From: Mycobacterium parascrofulaceum ATCC BAA-614
GTDB taxonomy: Bacteria > Actinomycetota > Actinomycetes > Mycobacteriales > Mycobacteriaceae
Reading direction: 5' to 3'
Assembly: GCF_000164135.1 (NCBI RefSeq)
Contig: NZ_GG770554.1
Coordinates: 169,957-233,956 of the forward strand
DNA: 64,000 bases
The translations under genes were made by a program, and so were the position numbers. The notes beneath the pieces are model-generated. The model had not been told where the DNA came from. It was given only the letters and a program-made list of their open reading frames with translations, and made no database searches. Of this stretch, positions 41,499-50,057 are shown piece by piece. The first letter of the stretch is position 1. Each line of letters starts with the position of its first letter.

Positions 41499-42416
41499 TT
41501 GCTCGACGCTGAAAAGATCCTGATCACCGGCGTGACGGGCAAGATCGCGTTTCCCATCGCACGGGCGCTGGCGGCGACGAACGACGTATGGGGCGCCGCG
41601 CGCCTCAAAGATCCCGCGGACCGGCGGAGGCTGGTCGACGCCGGCATCAAACCGGTGGCCCTGGACATCGCTGCGGGCGACTTCTCCTGCCTCCCCACGG
41701 ATTTCAGCTATGTCTTCCACACGGCGGTGGACCCCGGCGCAGACGACTGGACCCGCTGCGTCGAAACGAACGCGCAAAAGTCCGGCGACCTGCTCCAGCA
41801 CTGCCGCGCCGCCAAGGGTTTCGTCTTCTGTTCAACCGGCTCGATCTACGCATACCAAGGTCAGCGACCGCTGACTGAATTCGATCCGCCCGGGGTGCCG
41901 CTACGCGCGAACTACAGCTTCTCCAAGGTCGCGGCGGAGCAGGTGTGCACCTGGGTCGCCGGGCATCATCGGATCCCGCTGACCATCATCCGGATCTGCT
42001 CGACCTATGGACCCGAGGGCGGCGCGCCCGCCGACCGGCTCGATGCGATGCTGGCGGGCAAGCCAATTCGGCTGCATCCCGACAAGCCCAACAACTACAA
42101 CCCGATCTACGAAGACGACTACGTCCGGCTCGGAATCCGCGCGATGGAGGTCGCCTCGGTGCCGCCGGTCGTGGTCAACTGGGCCGGTAGCGAAACGGTC
42201 AGCGCCGAGGATTATTGCGGCTTCATGGGCCGGCTGATCGGAGTGGACCCGATCTTCGAGTACGTGCCCGACGCGCACACGCCGCTCTGGCCGGATGTCA
42301 CCCGCATGCACGAGGTGCTGGGACGCACGAAAGTGCCCTGGCGCGAGGGATTTCGGCGCATGATCGCGGCCCGCCACCCCGAAATCCCTCTGCCTGAACG
42401 CGATTCGGTGAGCTGA
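41499..42416 (+). CDS. NAD-dependent epimerase/dehydratase (extended SDR)
   Basis: 305 aa from TTG 41499, chosen for GGAG 6 bases upstream. Extended SDR: 'ILITGVTGKIAFPIARALAA' (TGxxGxxG) near residue 6, 'HTAVDPGADDW' near 72, 'FCSTGSIYAYQ' with Ser near 110, 'NYSFSKVAAEQV' (YxxxK-like) near 138, 'IIRICSTYGPEG' near 163, and a C-terminal substrate domain. The catalytic Tyr is in 'NYSFSK'. Members modify nucleotide sugars, or reduce beta-keto groups in the 3-beta-HSD type. First gene of a three-gene unit with 42419 and 43181. Confidence 0.82.
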   Translation: MLDAEKILITGVTGKIAFPIARALAATNDVWGAARLKDPADRRRLVDAGIKPVALDIAAGDFSCLPTDFSYVFHTAVDPGADDWTRCVETNAQKSGDLLQHCRAAKGFVFCSTGSIYAYQGQRPLTEFDPPGVPLRANYSFSKVAAEQVCTWVAGHHRIPLTIIRICSTYGPEGGAPADRLDAMLAGKPIRLHPDKPNNYNPIYEDDYVRLGIRAMEVASVPPVVVNWAGSETVSAEDYCGFMGRLIGVDPIFEYVPDAHTPLWPDVTRMHEVLGRTKVPWREGFRRMIAARHPEIPLPERDSVS

Positions 42417-42418
42417 GG

Positions 42419-43168
42419 ATGCGGCCCGCGCAGCTTCCCGGAACGCCGTCGGACCAGGTGGCCGAGGTCCTCGCCGCCGGCCGGGGCGAGATCACCACGC
42501 TGTTCGTGTCGATGGCGACCCGCCATCCCGAGGGGCTCGACGCCGAGTACCTGCGCTGGCACACCCTCGACCATCGGCCGGAGCAACACCGGTTGGCCGC
42601 GGTGCGGGCCTCGTTGCGGTTGGTGTCGACGCCGGCCTGCCGCTCCGCCCGTGCGGTCGGCGGGCCGTTGGACCGTGTCGACCACGTGATGACGTACTTT
42701 TTCACCGACCGGGCCGGCCTGCGCGGTTTCAACGACCTGTCCGCGGCGCTCGGCGCCGCCGGCCGCAAACTCCCGCTGCTGCCACCGGTGGAGCGCGGCG
42801 TATACGAGGTGCAGGCCAAGGCGGCGGCGCCCCGGGTCAAGGTGGGATCGGACGTCCTGCCCTGGCTCCCCGTGCGCGGCGTTTTCCTGTTGGTCGAGCG
42901 GGGATCGGCGACGACCGACCCGCTGGTGGAGGTCGACGGCGTGGCCGGTGTCTGGTCCGCCGTTTCGCGTGTGGCCGACGCGAGCCTGGCGAGCGCCCCA
43001 GGGGGCCAGTCGATCACGTATTGCTTCCTCGACGACGACCCGGTCGACACCGCCGAACGGCTGCGCCCGGTCCTGTCGGCCCGCTGGGACCGGGCGGCTG
43101 TCGAACCTCTCTTTGCCGCACCCTTTTTCGCCGTGATTCCGTACGAATGGGATCGGTATGTCCCCTAG
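42419..43168 (+). CDS. Hypothetical protein (possible two-module dimeric alpha/beta fold)
   Basis: 249 aa, 2 bases after the epimerase stop. Not a family I can name with confidence. 'TTLFVSMATRHPEGLDAEYLRWHTLDHRPEQHRL' (residues about 23-57) resembles the dimeric alpha/beta barrel style of EthD- or DUF-type proteins with a WHxxxH pattern, and a second similar half starts near 'VRGVFLLVERGS'. No membrane segment. It sits between an epimerase and an LLM oxidoreductase and is likely a catabolic accessory. Any enzymatic role is unproved. Confidence 0.6.
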   Translation: MRPAQLPGTPSDQVAEVLAAGRGEITTLFVSMATRHPEGLDAEYLRWHTLDHRPEQHRLAAVRASLRLVSTPACRSARAVGGPLDRVDHVMTYFFTDRAGLRGFNDLSAALGAAGRKLPLLPPVERGVYEVQAKAAAPRVKVGSDVLPWLPVRGVFLLVERGSATTDPLVEVDGVAGVWSAVSRVADASLASAPGGQSITYCFLDDDPVDTAERLRPVLSARWDRAAVEPLFAAPFFAVIPYEWDRYVP

Positions 43169-43180
43169 GCGGGCGGTCGC

Positions 43181-44137
43181 ATGCGCGTCGGCATGATGGT
43201 CGGCTCCGACAAGGAGCGCCCACGGGCCGACCGGTTGGCCGGGGTGATCGCCGACGCCCGCGCGGCCGAAAGTGCGGGGTTCGAGAGCTTTTGGATGCCG
43301 CAGGTCCCCGGCTACCTCGACGCGATGACCGTCGTATCGCTGATCGGGCAGGCCACCCATCGCATCGAGGCCGGCACGGCGGTGGTGCCGATTCAGACCC
43401 GCCATCCGATGATCATGGCGCAACAGGCGTTGACCACCCAGATCGCGTGCGGCGGGCGGTTCACACTCGGCGTCGGGCCCTCGCACCACTGGATCATCGA
43501 CGGCCAGCTCGGATTGCCCTACGAGCGCCCCGCGCGCTTGATGCGCGACTATCTCGACGTGCTCGACGCGTCGTTCGCGGGCCCGGGGGCCGTCGACGTC
43601 GTCAACGACACCTACCAGGTGCACGCTCCGGTGGATGTCACGGACAGGTACCAGGTTCCGGTCCTACTGGCCGCGCTCGGGCCGACGATGCTGCGACTGG
43701 CCGGCGAACGGGCCGGCGGCACGATCCTGTGGATGGCCGACGAGCGGGCGATCGGCGACCACGTCGTTCCGCGCATCACCGCGGCGGCCGGCCGGGCCGG
43801 CCGCCCCGCACCGCGGATCGTCGCCGGCGTTCCGGTGGCGCTCTGCTCGAACGACGAGACGGACGGCGCCCGCGCGTACGCCAGCGAGGTGCTCGGGCAC
43901 GCGGATTTCTCCCCGAACTATGTGCGGCTGCTCGAGCACGGTGACTCGGCCGACGTCGGCGACACGATGGCCGCCGGTGACGAATCGGCCGTCCTCGCCC
44001 GGCTGCTCCGCTACCGCGACGCGGGCGTCACGGACCTCGCGGCGCGGATCGTCCCCTTGGGTGGGGACGCGACCGAACGCGCCGCGTCGCGACGCCGTAC
44101 CCAGGAGTTTCTGTCGTCGCTGTGTCCGGCGTTGTGA
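43181..44137 (+). CDS. LLM class (F420-type) oxidoreductase
   Basis: 318 aa. 'FESFWMPQVPGYLDAMTVVSLIGQATHRIEAGTAVVPIQTRHPMIMAQQALTTQIACGGRFTLGVGPSHH' (residues about 33-105) is the F420-dependent luciferase-like signature, followed by 'QVPVLLAALGPTMLRLAGERAGGTILWMAD' near 165. These enzymes move hydride between reduced F420 and a ketone, enone or alcohol. It follows the 249-aa gene by 12 bases. The TIM-barrel core is complete. Substrate unknown, but steroid or terpenoid reductases of this group are frequent in mycobacteria. Confidence 0.84.
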   Translation: MRVGMMVGSDKERPRADRLAGVIADARAAESAGFESFWMPQVPGYLDAMTVVSLIGQATHRIEAGTAVVPIQTRHPMIMAQQALTTQIACGGRFTLGVGPSHHWIIDGQLGLPYERPARLMRDYLDVLDASFAGPGAVDVVNDTYQVHAPVDVTDRYQVPVLLAALGPTMLRLAGERAGGTILWMADERAIGDHVVPRITAAAGRAGRPAPRIVAGVPVALCSNDETDGARAYASEVLGHADFSPNYVRLLEHGDSADVGDTMAAGDESAVLARLLRYRDAGVTDLAARIVPLGGDATERAASRRRTQEFLSSLCPAL

Positions 44138-44151
44138 TCAGCGCGGCGGAC

Positions 44152-44448
44152 TCAACGCGTGAATCCCCACTCCGCCTCGTTCTCTTCGGTTTTGAGGCGC
44201 TCGGCCGGGTCGTCCGCGTCGGCGAGCGGCGGGTGCGCGGAGGGGGAGGTGCGCTCGCCGACCTCGGCGATGGCGTGCACGGGGCAGTCCATCAGCGCGC
44301 GCATGACCGCGTCGCGGTCCTCCTCCGCCACGGTGCCATCGCCGATGAGGGACGCATAGCCCCAGTCGTCCAGCGAGAAGTATCCGGGCGCGTACTTCGC
44401 GCAGATTCCGAAGCCGTCGCACACCGTGCGGTCCAACCGAATCTTCAT
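44152..44448 (-). CDS. Ferredoxin with Phe at the variable ligand and a C-terminal tail
   Basis: 98 aa from ATG 44448, which overlaps the flavoprotein stop (ATGA at 44445-44448). Cluster motif 'CDGFGIC' (C-x2-F-x2-C, about residues 10-16), then 'APGYFSLDDWGYASL', and 'DCPVHAI' near 54. The variable ligand position is Phe, so a 3Fe-4S cluster with only three cysteines is expected. The final 35 residues are acidic and unusual ('ERLKTEENEAEWGF'). Coupling to a NuoF-like NADH flavoprotein makes it a general electron carrier for the P450s or the Rieske oxygenase of the window. Confidence 0.85.
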   Translation of the reverse strand: MKIRLDRTVCDGFGICAKYAPGYFSLDDWGYASLIGDGTVAEEDRDAVMRALMDCPVHAIAEVGERTSPSAHPPLADADDPAERLKTEENEAEWGFTR

Positions 44449-45752
44449 GCGGGCCTCAGCGCTTCCGCCTCGTAGGGCCGGTCGGCGCGGAACGCGCCGC
44501 GGGCGCAGTCCGGGCATGTGCCGCCGAGATGCGCGGTGACTTCGCCCGCGAACCGGCCGAGCAGACTGGCCGCCACGTTGGTGGCCGCGTCCAGCGTTGC
44601 GCACGCGCCGCGGCCGCGCAGCAGAACCGACCAGCGCCGCAACCGCTCGACGTCTTCCGCCGTCGCGGCGCCGTCGCGCAGCGCGCCGGCGGCGGCGGCC
44701 ATCGCCGCCGTCCCGTTGAAGCAGGACCCGCACTGCCCGGCGTTCTCGCGGTCGAAGTAGGCCAGCACCGACGCCGCGACCGCGACGGGGCAGTCGTCGG
44801 TGATCACCGAGATCGCTCCGCAACCCAAACCGCTGCCGAGTCGCCGCATCGTCTCGTGGTCCAGCGTCGCCTCGAGCACGGTCCGGTCCAGCAGGCCGGC
44901 GAAGTAGCCGCCAAGCAGCGCCCCGCGCACCGCCTCGGGCGAAACACCGTGCAGGGCAAGGAGTTCGGTGAACGGCAGGCCGTGCGGAAGCTCGTAGAGA
45001 ACGGGTGGTCGGCCGGCCCCGGTGATGGTGGCCAGGAAGGTGCCCGGAGACAGCGACGTGCCCTGCGCGCGGAACGCCGCCGACCCGCGGTCCTGCAGGA
45101 AGGGCAGGTTGGCCAGCGTCTCGACATTGCTGACCAGGGTCGGCAGTTCGTCGACGCCCTCTTCGAACGGGCGGGGCGGCTTGTCGGTCGGCTTGGCCGG
45201 GCCGCCGTTGATGGCGCGGACGGCGGCCGTTTCCTCGCCGGCCACGTAGCCGGGCTGCACGGCCGACATCGCGACCGTGACACGGCCGAGGATCCCGGGC
45301 TCGAGCTCCCCGAGCGCGGTCTCGACGCTGTGCGCCGACTCCGGGTCGGACACGTAGACATAGGCGCGATCGGCGCCGACCATCGCCGCGGCCAACCGGA
45401 GTCCGTCCAGGATCAGGTGGGGCCGGTTGCGCAGCAGCCAGCGGTCCTTGAGCGAAGCCGGTTCGCCCTCTTCGCCATTCGCGACGACCACGGCGCCGCC
45501 CGCGCCGCGTCCGTTGTCGCGCACCGCCCGCAGCTTGACCGCCAGCGGGAAGGCCGCGCCCCCGCGGCCGACCAGCCCGCCGGCTTCCACCTCGCCCAGC
45601 AGCGCGTCCGCGTCGGCGAGCGGGCGGTACCCGCCGAGCCGCCGGTAGGCCGCGATGTCCTCGCGCGCCTGGCCGGTCTGTTCGAAGAGCAGCCGGGGCT
45701 CGCAACCCGGGGCGGTGGCGGTGGTGATCGTTGTGGATTGTGCGGTGCTCAC
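44445..45752 (-). CDS. NuoF-like NADH:ferredoxin oxidoreductase flavoprotein
   Basis: 435 aa if started at GTG 45752. FMN/NADH part: 'GLVGRGGAAFPLAVKLRAVRD' near residue 58, 'VVVANGEEGEPASLKDRWLL' near 87, 'VSDPESAHSVETALGELEPG' near 135. SLBB-like middle: 'TLVSNVETLANLPFL' near 225. C-terminal iron-sulfur segment 'NAGQCGSCFNGTAAM' near 340 and a second pair 'GTCPDCARG' near 415. Complex I subunits of this type oxidise NADH through FMN and 4Fe-4S. Here it stands alone beside a P450-type ferredoxin, so it probably reduces that ferredoxin. Confidence 0.83.
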   Translation of the reverse strand: MSTAQSTTITTATAPGCEPRLLFEQTGQAREDIAAYRRLGGYRPLADADALLGEVEAGGLVGRGGAAFPLAVKLRAVRDNGRGAGGAVVVANGEEGEPASLKDRWLLRNRPHLILDGLRLAAAMVGADRAYVYVSDPESAHSVETALGELEPGILGRVTVAMSAVQPGYVAGEETAAVRAINGGPAKPTDKPPRPFEEGVDELPTLVSNVETLANLPFLQDRGSAAFRAQGTSLSPGTFLATITGAGRPPVLYELPHGLPFTELLALHGVSPEAVRGALLGGYFAGLLDRTVLEATLDHETMRRLGSGLGCGAISVITDDCPVAVAASVLAYFDRENAGQCGSCFNGTAAMAAAAGALRDGAATAEDVERLRRWSVLLRGRGACATLDAATNVAASLLGRFAGEVTAHLGGTCPDCARGAFRADRPYEAEALRPA

Positions 45753-45788
45753 GGCTCGACCGCCGTCGTCATGGTTAGGCTTGCGCAC

Positions 45789-46262
45789 ATGCGAACTGCG
45801 GTGGTGCGCGTCAACGTTGACCCGGAACGCGTCCTCACGCCCGCGCAGCTACGAGACGGCATGGCGGCGCTCCTCGAACTCGCGGGGCGGTCGGGCGCCG
45901 GCCTGGTGGCAAACGACCTCGCCGCCATGCCCGCGGGCCGCCGTGAGGTCGAATTGTTGGTCGCGGCCCAGGACGGCGACACGGCCAAGGGTACCGCAAT
46001 GGAATTGTGCGCCAAGGTGTTCGGTGGCACGCCGGTGCCGGGGGTGGTCACCTTCATCAGCCGGGGAACCGACGACGACGCCCAGGGCGTGCTGTCGGGC
46101 TTCGGGCTGACCGGTGAGATCGAGCGGGCGCCCGGCGGCGAGGGCTTCGACGTCGTGTACGTGACGCTGCGGGAGGAAGACCTCGAACGGATCCCGGAGA
46201 GCCGGATTCACACGGCTCTGGAGGCCTCGCTCAACTGCGAGGTCCACATTCGGACCGTATAG
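45789..46262 (+). CDS. Hypothetical protein divergent from the NuoF-like gene
   Basis: 157 aa from ATG 45789 (ATG 45771 also in frame). Starts 'MRTAVVRVNVDPERVLTPAQLRDGMAALLELAGRSGAGLVANDLAAMPAGRREVELLVAAQDG' and contains 'VPGVVTFISRGTDDDAQGVLSGFGLTGEIERAP', with an alternating strand-helix pattern suggesting a small alpha/beta domain. No recognised motif, signal peptide or cysteine cluster. It begins 36 bases from the NuoF-like start on the other strand, so the two share a promoter region, and its stop is 5 bases from the convergent hydrolase. Role unknown. Confidence 0.6.
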   Translation: MRTAVVRVNVDPERVLTPAQLRDGMAALLELAGRSGAGLVANDLAAMPAGRREVELLVAAQDGDTAKGTAMELCAKVFGGTPVPGVVTFISRGTDDDAQGVLSGFGLTGEIERAPGGEGFDVVYVTLREEDLERIPESRIHTALEASLNCEVHIRTV

Positions 46263-46267
46263 CGGCA

Positions 46268-47134
46268 TCACGACCCCAAGAACTCGAGGATGGCGGGCGC
46301 GGCCTGCACCCACGTGTCGAACATGTTGAAGTGCTGCACCCGGCCCGCGGCGCGGTCCTCGGCGGCACGCTCCCAGGCGTCCTCGGGCCAGGGCGGATCG
46401 ATGAGCTTCGACCCCTTGATCAGGCAGCTGACCTCGAGCGACGTCCGCTTGGGGTGGTCCATGTCGTTCTCGCCGCCGCGGATGATCAACGTGGGCACCG
46501 TGATCCGGTCGAACATCTCGTCGTCGACGCCCGGGATCGTCTGTCCCGGCTTGGACACGAACGCGTTGAGCCAGCGCAGCATCACCTTGAGGAACTCGCC
46601 AGAGTCGAAGTCGAGGAACCGCTGCTTGTTGTTCGGGTTTTCCTCGATGCGATCGCGCCACTCCTGCACCTTCACCACGCCGTCCATCCCGGTACCGCGC
46701 ACCGCGAGAATGCTGGGGATGATGTAGAAGGAGCCCAACACGAACGTGCCGTAGACGCCGCCGACGATGTTCCACACCACGAGCTTGGTGACCATCTCGG
46801 GGTAGAGCATCGTGGTGAGCATCGAATCCCTTGCGCCACCGGAGCCGCCGGCGAGGATGCAGCGCTCGAAGCCCAGGCCGGTCACCAGCTTGTGCAGCGT
46901 CTCGGCACGCATGTGCGATTCGCTCTGGCCGTAGAACTGAACGTCGGAGGCACCGCAGTTGGGCCGGTCCCACAGCAACACGCGATAGCCGCCGGCGGCC
47001 AGCGCGTCCGCGAGCGGACGCAGGCCCTCGATCTCCTTGCTGAACCGGCCGCCCGGCGTCAGGGCAATGAGATCGCCGGAGTCACCGAGGATTTCGTAGA
47101 CGACGTTTCCCCCGTTGATCTCGATTGAAGGCAC
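46268..47134 (-). CDS. Alpha/beta hydrolase
   Basis: 288 aa from GTG 47134, with AGGAGA 8 bases upstream. Fold signs: 'LIALTPGGRFSKEIEGLRPLADALAAGGYRVLLWDRPNCGASD' (residues about 22-65), nucleophile elbow 'GGSGGARDS' near 97, and acid Asp in 'TLIIRGGENDMDHP' near 220. The catalytic His usually near the end is not obvious. It lacks a signal peptide. It follows the Rieske ferredoxin gene by 16 bases and is last in the operon from 49865. Ester, lactone or C-C hydrolysis of a ring-cleavage product is plausible. Confidence 0.8.
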   Translation of the reverse strand: MPSIEINGGNVVYEILGDSGDLIALTPGGRFSKEIEGLRPLADALAAGGYRVLLWDRPNCGASDVQFYGQSESHMRAETLHKLVTGLGFERCILAGGSGGARDSMLTTMLYPEMVTKLVVWNIVGGVYGTFVLGSFYIIPSILAVRGTGMDGVVKVQEWRDRIEENPNNKQRFLDFDSGEFLKVMLRWLNAFVSKPGQTIPGVDDEMFDRITVPTLIIRGGENDMDHPKRTSLEVSCLIKGSKLIDPPWPEDAWERAAEDRAAGRVQHFNMFDTWVQAAPAILEFLGS

Positions 47135-47150
47135 CTGATTCTCCTGTTGT

Positions 47151-47549
47151 CTAGGCCTGCACCAAGACGTCGTCGCCGACGACGCGCACCGGATAGGTAC
47201 GGATACTCCATTCGGGCTTGACCGCGGTGGTGCCGGTCGCCAGCTCGAAACCCCATTGGTGCCAAGGACAGTAGATGTACTCCAGGTCACGCACCATGAC
47301 CGAGTCGCCCGGGGCGGTCTCGTCGACGATCGTGCGCCCCCGGGCGCGGCCCGAACACAGCGGACCGCCCTGGTGCGGGCAATAATTCGCGATGGCATAG
47401 AAGCTGCCGTTGACGTTGTAGACGCCGACGCCGTGCCGCCCGATCGGCACCAACTTGTGTGTTCCCGGCGGGATTTCGTCGACCGTCGCCACTACGTGTT
47501 CGCGGCCCTGGGCGAGGCGAGGCTCGGGCCGTTTCGTCTCCTCTGTCAA
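47151..47549 (-). CDS. Rieske-type [2Fe-2S] ferredoxin
   Basis: 132 aa if started at TTG 47549, one base after the amidohydrolase stop. Rieske motif: 'CPHQGGPLC' near residue 60 and 'CPWHQWGFELATG' near 92 (C-x-H ... C-x2-H). The N-terminal 'HVVATVDEIPPGTHKLVPIGRHGVGVYNVNGSFYAI' is the usual beta-sandwich lead-in, and there is no membrane helix, so it is the soluble carrier type. It can feed the Rieske oxygenase at 12689 or act on its own in the operon with amidohydrolases and an alpha/beta hydrolase. The start codon is uncertain. Confidence 0.84.
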   Translation of the reverse strand: MTEETKRPEPRLAQGREHVVATVDEIPPGTHKLVPIGRHGVGVYNVNGSFYAIANYCPHQGGPLCSGRARGRTIVDETAPGDSVMVRDLEYIYCPWHQWGFELATGTTAVKPEWSIRTYPVRVVGDDVLVQA

Positions 47550-47550
47550 C

Positions 47551-48696
47551 TCAGAGCACCCGGACCTGGCCCTCGAGGACGGGAACCGTCTCGGGCAGGT
47601 GGTATGTCGCAATGCCGTTCTTGTACATCACGGCGTCCCGCGCATGCTTGGGCAGATGCTTGACCAGCCAGCGCGGATCGTCGAACGTCCAGTGCGGGTA
47701 GTCCGAGGAGAACAGCAGGATCTTCTCGCACTCCATCCATTCCAGCGCGCGGGTCAGCTCGGTCTTGTCCTCGGGGTAGTCCAGCGGCTGGGTGGTGAAC
47801 TTGATGTGGTCCTTGACGTAGTCCGACGGCTTGCGCTTGATGTCCACCCACGACTTGCGCGCTTCGTAGATCGCATCCATGCGCCACATCAGCGGCAGGA
47901 TCCAGGAGAACGCGTGCTCGACGAACACGATCCGCAGCGTGGGGAACCGGTCGAACACGCCATCGAAGATCAGGCTCATCACCTGGTTGGCCGCCAGCAG
48001 TGAGTAGGTGACCATGAAGTCGTGGTTGTAGCTGGGGAAGCCCACCGGCGGGATCGGTAGCTCGTCGTACTGGCTGCGCGACAGGTGGCAGCTGACGGTG
48101 ATGTCGTGCTTGGTGGCGGCGGCCCAGATGGGGTCGTATTTGGGATGACCCCAGGACGGCTTCGGCTCCGCCTTGATCAGGATCTGCGCCATGAAGGGAT
48201 GCCCGGCCCAGCGCTCGATTTCGCGCACCGACGCTTCCGGCTCCTCGATGGCGAGGCAGATCGAGCCCCGCCACCGTTCGTGCCAGTTGTTGTGGCTGTC
48301 GAGCCAGTGATTGGCCTGCCAGTCGTTGAGCGCGTACGACATCGCGTGCTGCGCTTCGGGAAGGCGTGCCGGGTAGGCGGCGGGTTCCAGGATCGCGATG
48401 TCGGATCCCGCCTCCATGATGAGCTGGCGGAACGCCATATCCGGGTCGCTGCAGGGGAACTCGCCGTTGGCGGGGAACGAATCCACGCGCATCGCGTAGG
48501 AGTGCGCGTAGTCGGGAGCGTCGTAGTAGATCAGCTCACCCACGTTGCGGTTGAGGAAGTACTTGCTGCGCCAGGGCTCGGGGATGTACGGGACGAGCTC
48601 GCCCCGCTTGGGCGCCGGGTGGACGTCCGAGTCGACGCACCGGACGGCTATGCACTCCGCGGCGGGGACCCGCTCCTGCGAATGGGTCAACGTCAT
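47551..48696 (-). CDS. Amidohydrolase family 2 protein, metal ligands intact
   Basis: 381 aa. 'VDSDVHPAPKRGELVPYIPEPW' near residue 20 gives D-x-H, 'TVSCHLSRSQYDE' near 200 and 'IVFVEHAFSWILPLMWRMD' near 260 give His, and 'LLFSSDYPHWTFDDP' near 335 gives the conserved Asp. This is the ACMSD-like amidohydrolase-2 type, a decarboxylase or hydrolase. The next gene upstream (48726) is a homologue that has lost several of these residues, so the pair may work as a heteromer. Second gene of the operon from 49865. Confidence 0.85.
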   Translation of the reverse strand: MTLTHSQERVPAAECIAVRCVDSDVHPAPKRGELVPYIPEPWRSKYFLNRNVGELIYYDAPDYAHSYAMRVDSFPANGEFPCSDPDMAFRQLIMEAGSDIAILEPAAYPARLPEAQHAMSYALNDWQANHWLDSHNNWHERWRGSICLAIEEPEASVREIERWAGHPFMAQILIKAEPKPSWGHPKYDPIWAAATKHDITVSCHLSRSQYDELPIPPVGFPSYNHDFMVTYSLLAANQVMSLIFDGVFDRFPTLRIVFVEHAFSWILPLMWRMDAIYEARKSWVDIKRKPSDYVKDHIKFTTQPLDYPEDKTELTRALEWMECEKILLFSSDYPHWTFDDPRWLVKHLPKHARDAVMYKNGIATYHLPETVPVLEGQVRVL

Positions 48697-48725
48697 GTTG
48701 AACTCCTCGGTCTCACGTCTTACTC

Positions 48726-49865
48726 CTACTGTGCGCCGACTCCGGCGGGGATGTCTATCCCGTACAGCCGCGCCGCGTTACGCCAGCACACCTTCTCGCG
48801 CTGTTCGGCCGACAGCGCACCGGGAAGTTTGCCGGCGTCACCGAACTGCCAGTGCGGGTAGCTCGAGCCGAACATCACCATGTCGTCCTTGCCGGTGAAG
48901 CCGAACCATTCGCCGGCGAACTCGACGTCACCGGGACCGTCGAGGCTGCCCTGAACGAAATACACGTGACCGGGCAGGTAGTCGCTCGGAATCCGCGGCG
49001 CCCACGGCGTCTGTTCCAGGTGCGGCCGGCCGAACGTGTCCATCCGCCAGATGAACGGCGTCAGGAAGTCGGCGGCGCCGTCGGCCCAGACGAATTTCAG
49101 GTCGGCAAAGCGCTCGAACACGCCCTCTGCGATCATGTTCATCTGGTGGTAGATGTAGTTCAGCGCCATGAAGCTCACGTATTGCTCGTACGTGCGGGTG
49201 TTGCCGGACGGCGTCGGCGGGAACATGATCCCGTTGCCGACTTCGATGTGCGCGGCCACCGGAAGTCCCGCGTCGACCGCGGCCTCCCACAACGGCCAGA
49301 ATTGTGGCTTGCCGTAGAGCTCGCGGGATTGCAGCGGCACGCCTATCTGGACGACGCGCGGATGCGCACGCCACCTCTCGATCTCGCGCAACGCGCCGGG
49401 GATGTCGTCGGGGTTCACCCGGATGGTGCCGCGGAATCGCTCGCCGAAGTCGGGGGACTCCAGCCAGTTCGACACCATCATCTCGTTGTGGGCGGCGTGT
49501 AGCGCGCTGCCCAGGTGGCGGTCCGGCATGATGCCGCGCCCCATCGGGTGCAGGACCGCCACGTCGACCCCACGCTTCGAAAAGAGCTCATTGGCAACGA
49601 ATTCCGGATCCGAACCGGGATACTGCCCGTCCGGGCCCTCGGTGTTGGGCGCGTACTCACCGCCCGGAGCGCCATACCAGTCCATCTCGTAATCGGGGAA
49701 CCCGCGGCTTTTGAACGGCTCGCGGAGAGTTTTGCGCAGCGCCTTGTTGGACGGAAAGAAAATGTGCACGCTCGCGTCGATGAGCGGTGTGCGGGTTCCG
49801 TCAGCGTGTTCGATCACGAAGCCATCCTTCGACTCGGGCGGCCAACGCGCACCCAGTCGGGTCAT
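48726..49865 (-). CDS. Amidohydrolase family 2 homologue with degenerate metal site
   Basis: 379 aa. Alignment by eye with 47551-48696 shows the same fold ('DFLTPFIWRMDTFGRPHLE', 'MFGSSYPHWQFGDAGKLPG'), but the N-terminal D-x-H is 'DASVH', the second His region 'VEHAFSW' is replaced by 'ADGAADF', and the Asp of 'SSDYPHW' is Ser ('GSSYPHW'). One His ('AAHIEVG') remains. This pattern suggests a pseudoenzyme or an altered site. It is first in an operon with the active-looking homologue, a Rieske ferredoxin and a hydrolase. A near-perfect operator lies 127 bases upstream. Confidence 0.83.
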   Translation of the reverse strand: MTRLGARWPPESKDGFVIEHADGTRTPLIDASVHIFFPSNKALRKTLREPFKSRGFPDYEMDWYGAPGGEYAPNTEGPDGQYPGSDPEFVANELFSKRGVDVAVLHPMGRGIMPDRHLGSALHAAHNEMMVSNWLESPDFGERFRGTIRVNPDDIPGALREIERWRAHPRVVQIGVPLQSRELYGKPQFWPLWEAAVDAGLPVAAHIEVGNGIMFPPTPSGNTRTYEQYVSFMALNYIYHQMNMIAEGVFERFADLKFVWADGAADFLTPFIWRMDTFGRPHLEQTPWAPRIPSDYLPGHVYFVQGSLDGPGDVEFAGEWFGFTGKDDMVMFGSSYPHWQFGDAGKLPGALSAEQREKVCWRNAARLYGIDIPAGVGAQ

Positions 49866-49991
49866 ATGATAGATAATCTAACATTCTTCTCGGCGGTCAA
49901 TCAACGGGTTTTCGGTAAGCATTTCGTTTAGTCATCGTCGCTGGTAGTCGCGGTTTTCGGGCCGCGGGCGCCAGTATCGTTCTTAAATCCG

Positions 49992-50006
49992 GATAATACC
50001 ATTCTC
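49992..50006. promoter_or_regulatory. Operator variant, GATAAT-ACC-ATTCTC
   Basis: 11 of 12 arm bases match the recurring palindrome, in the AT-richer gap between the beta-hydroxyacid dehydrogenase end (50058) and the amidohydrolase start (49865). Predicted to control the operon 49865 to 46268. Confidence 0.62.
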
Positions 50007-50057
50007 GCGCCTTGGGCAGGGGTCGTCACAGTGGCCGGGTCGTGCGGAGGCGCCCGG

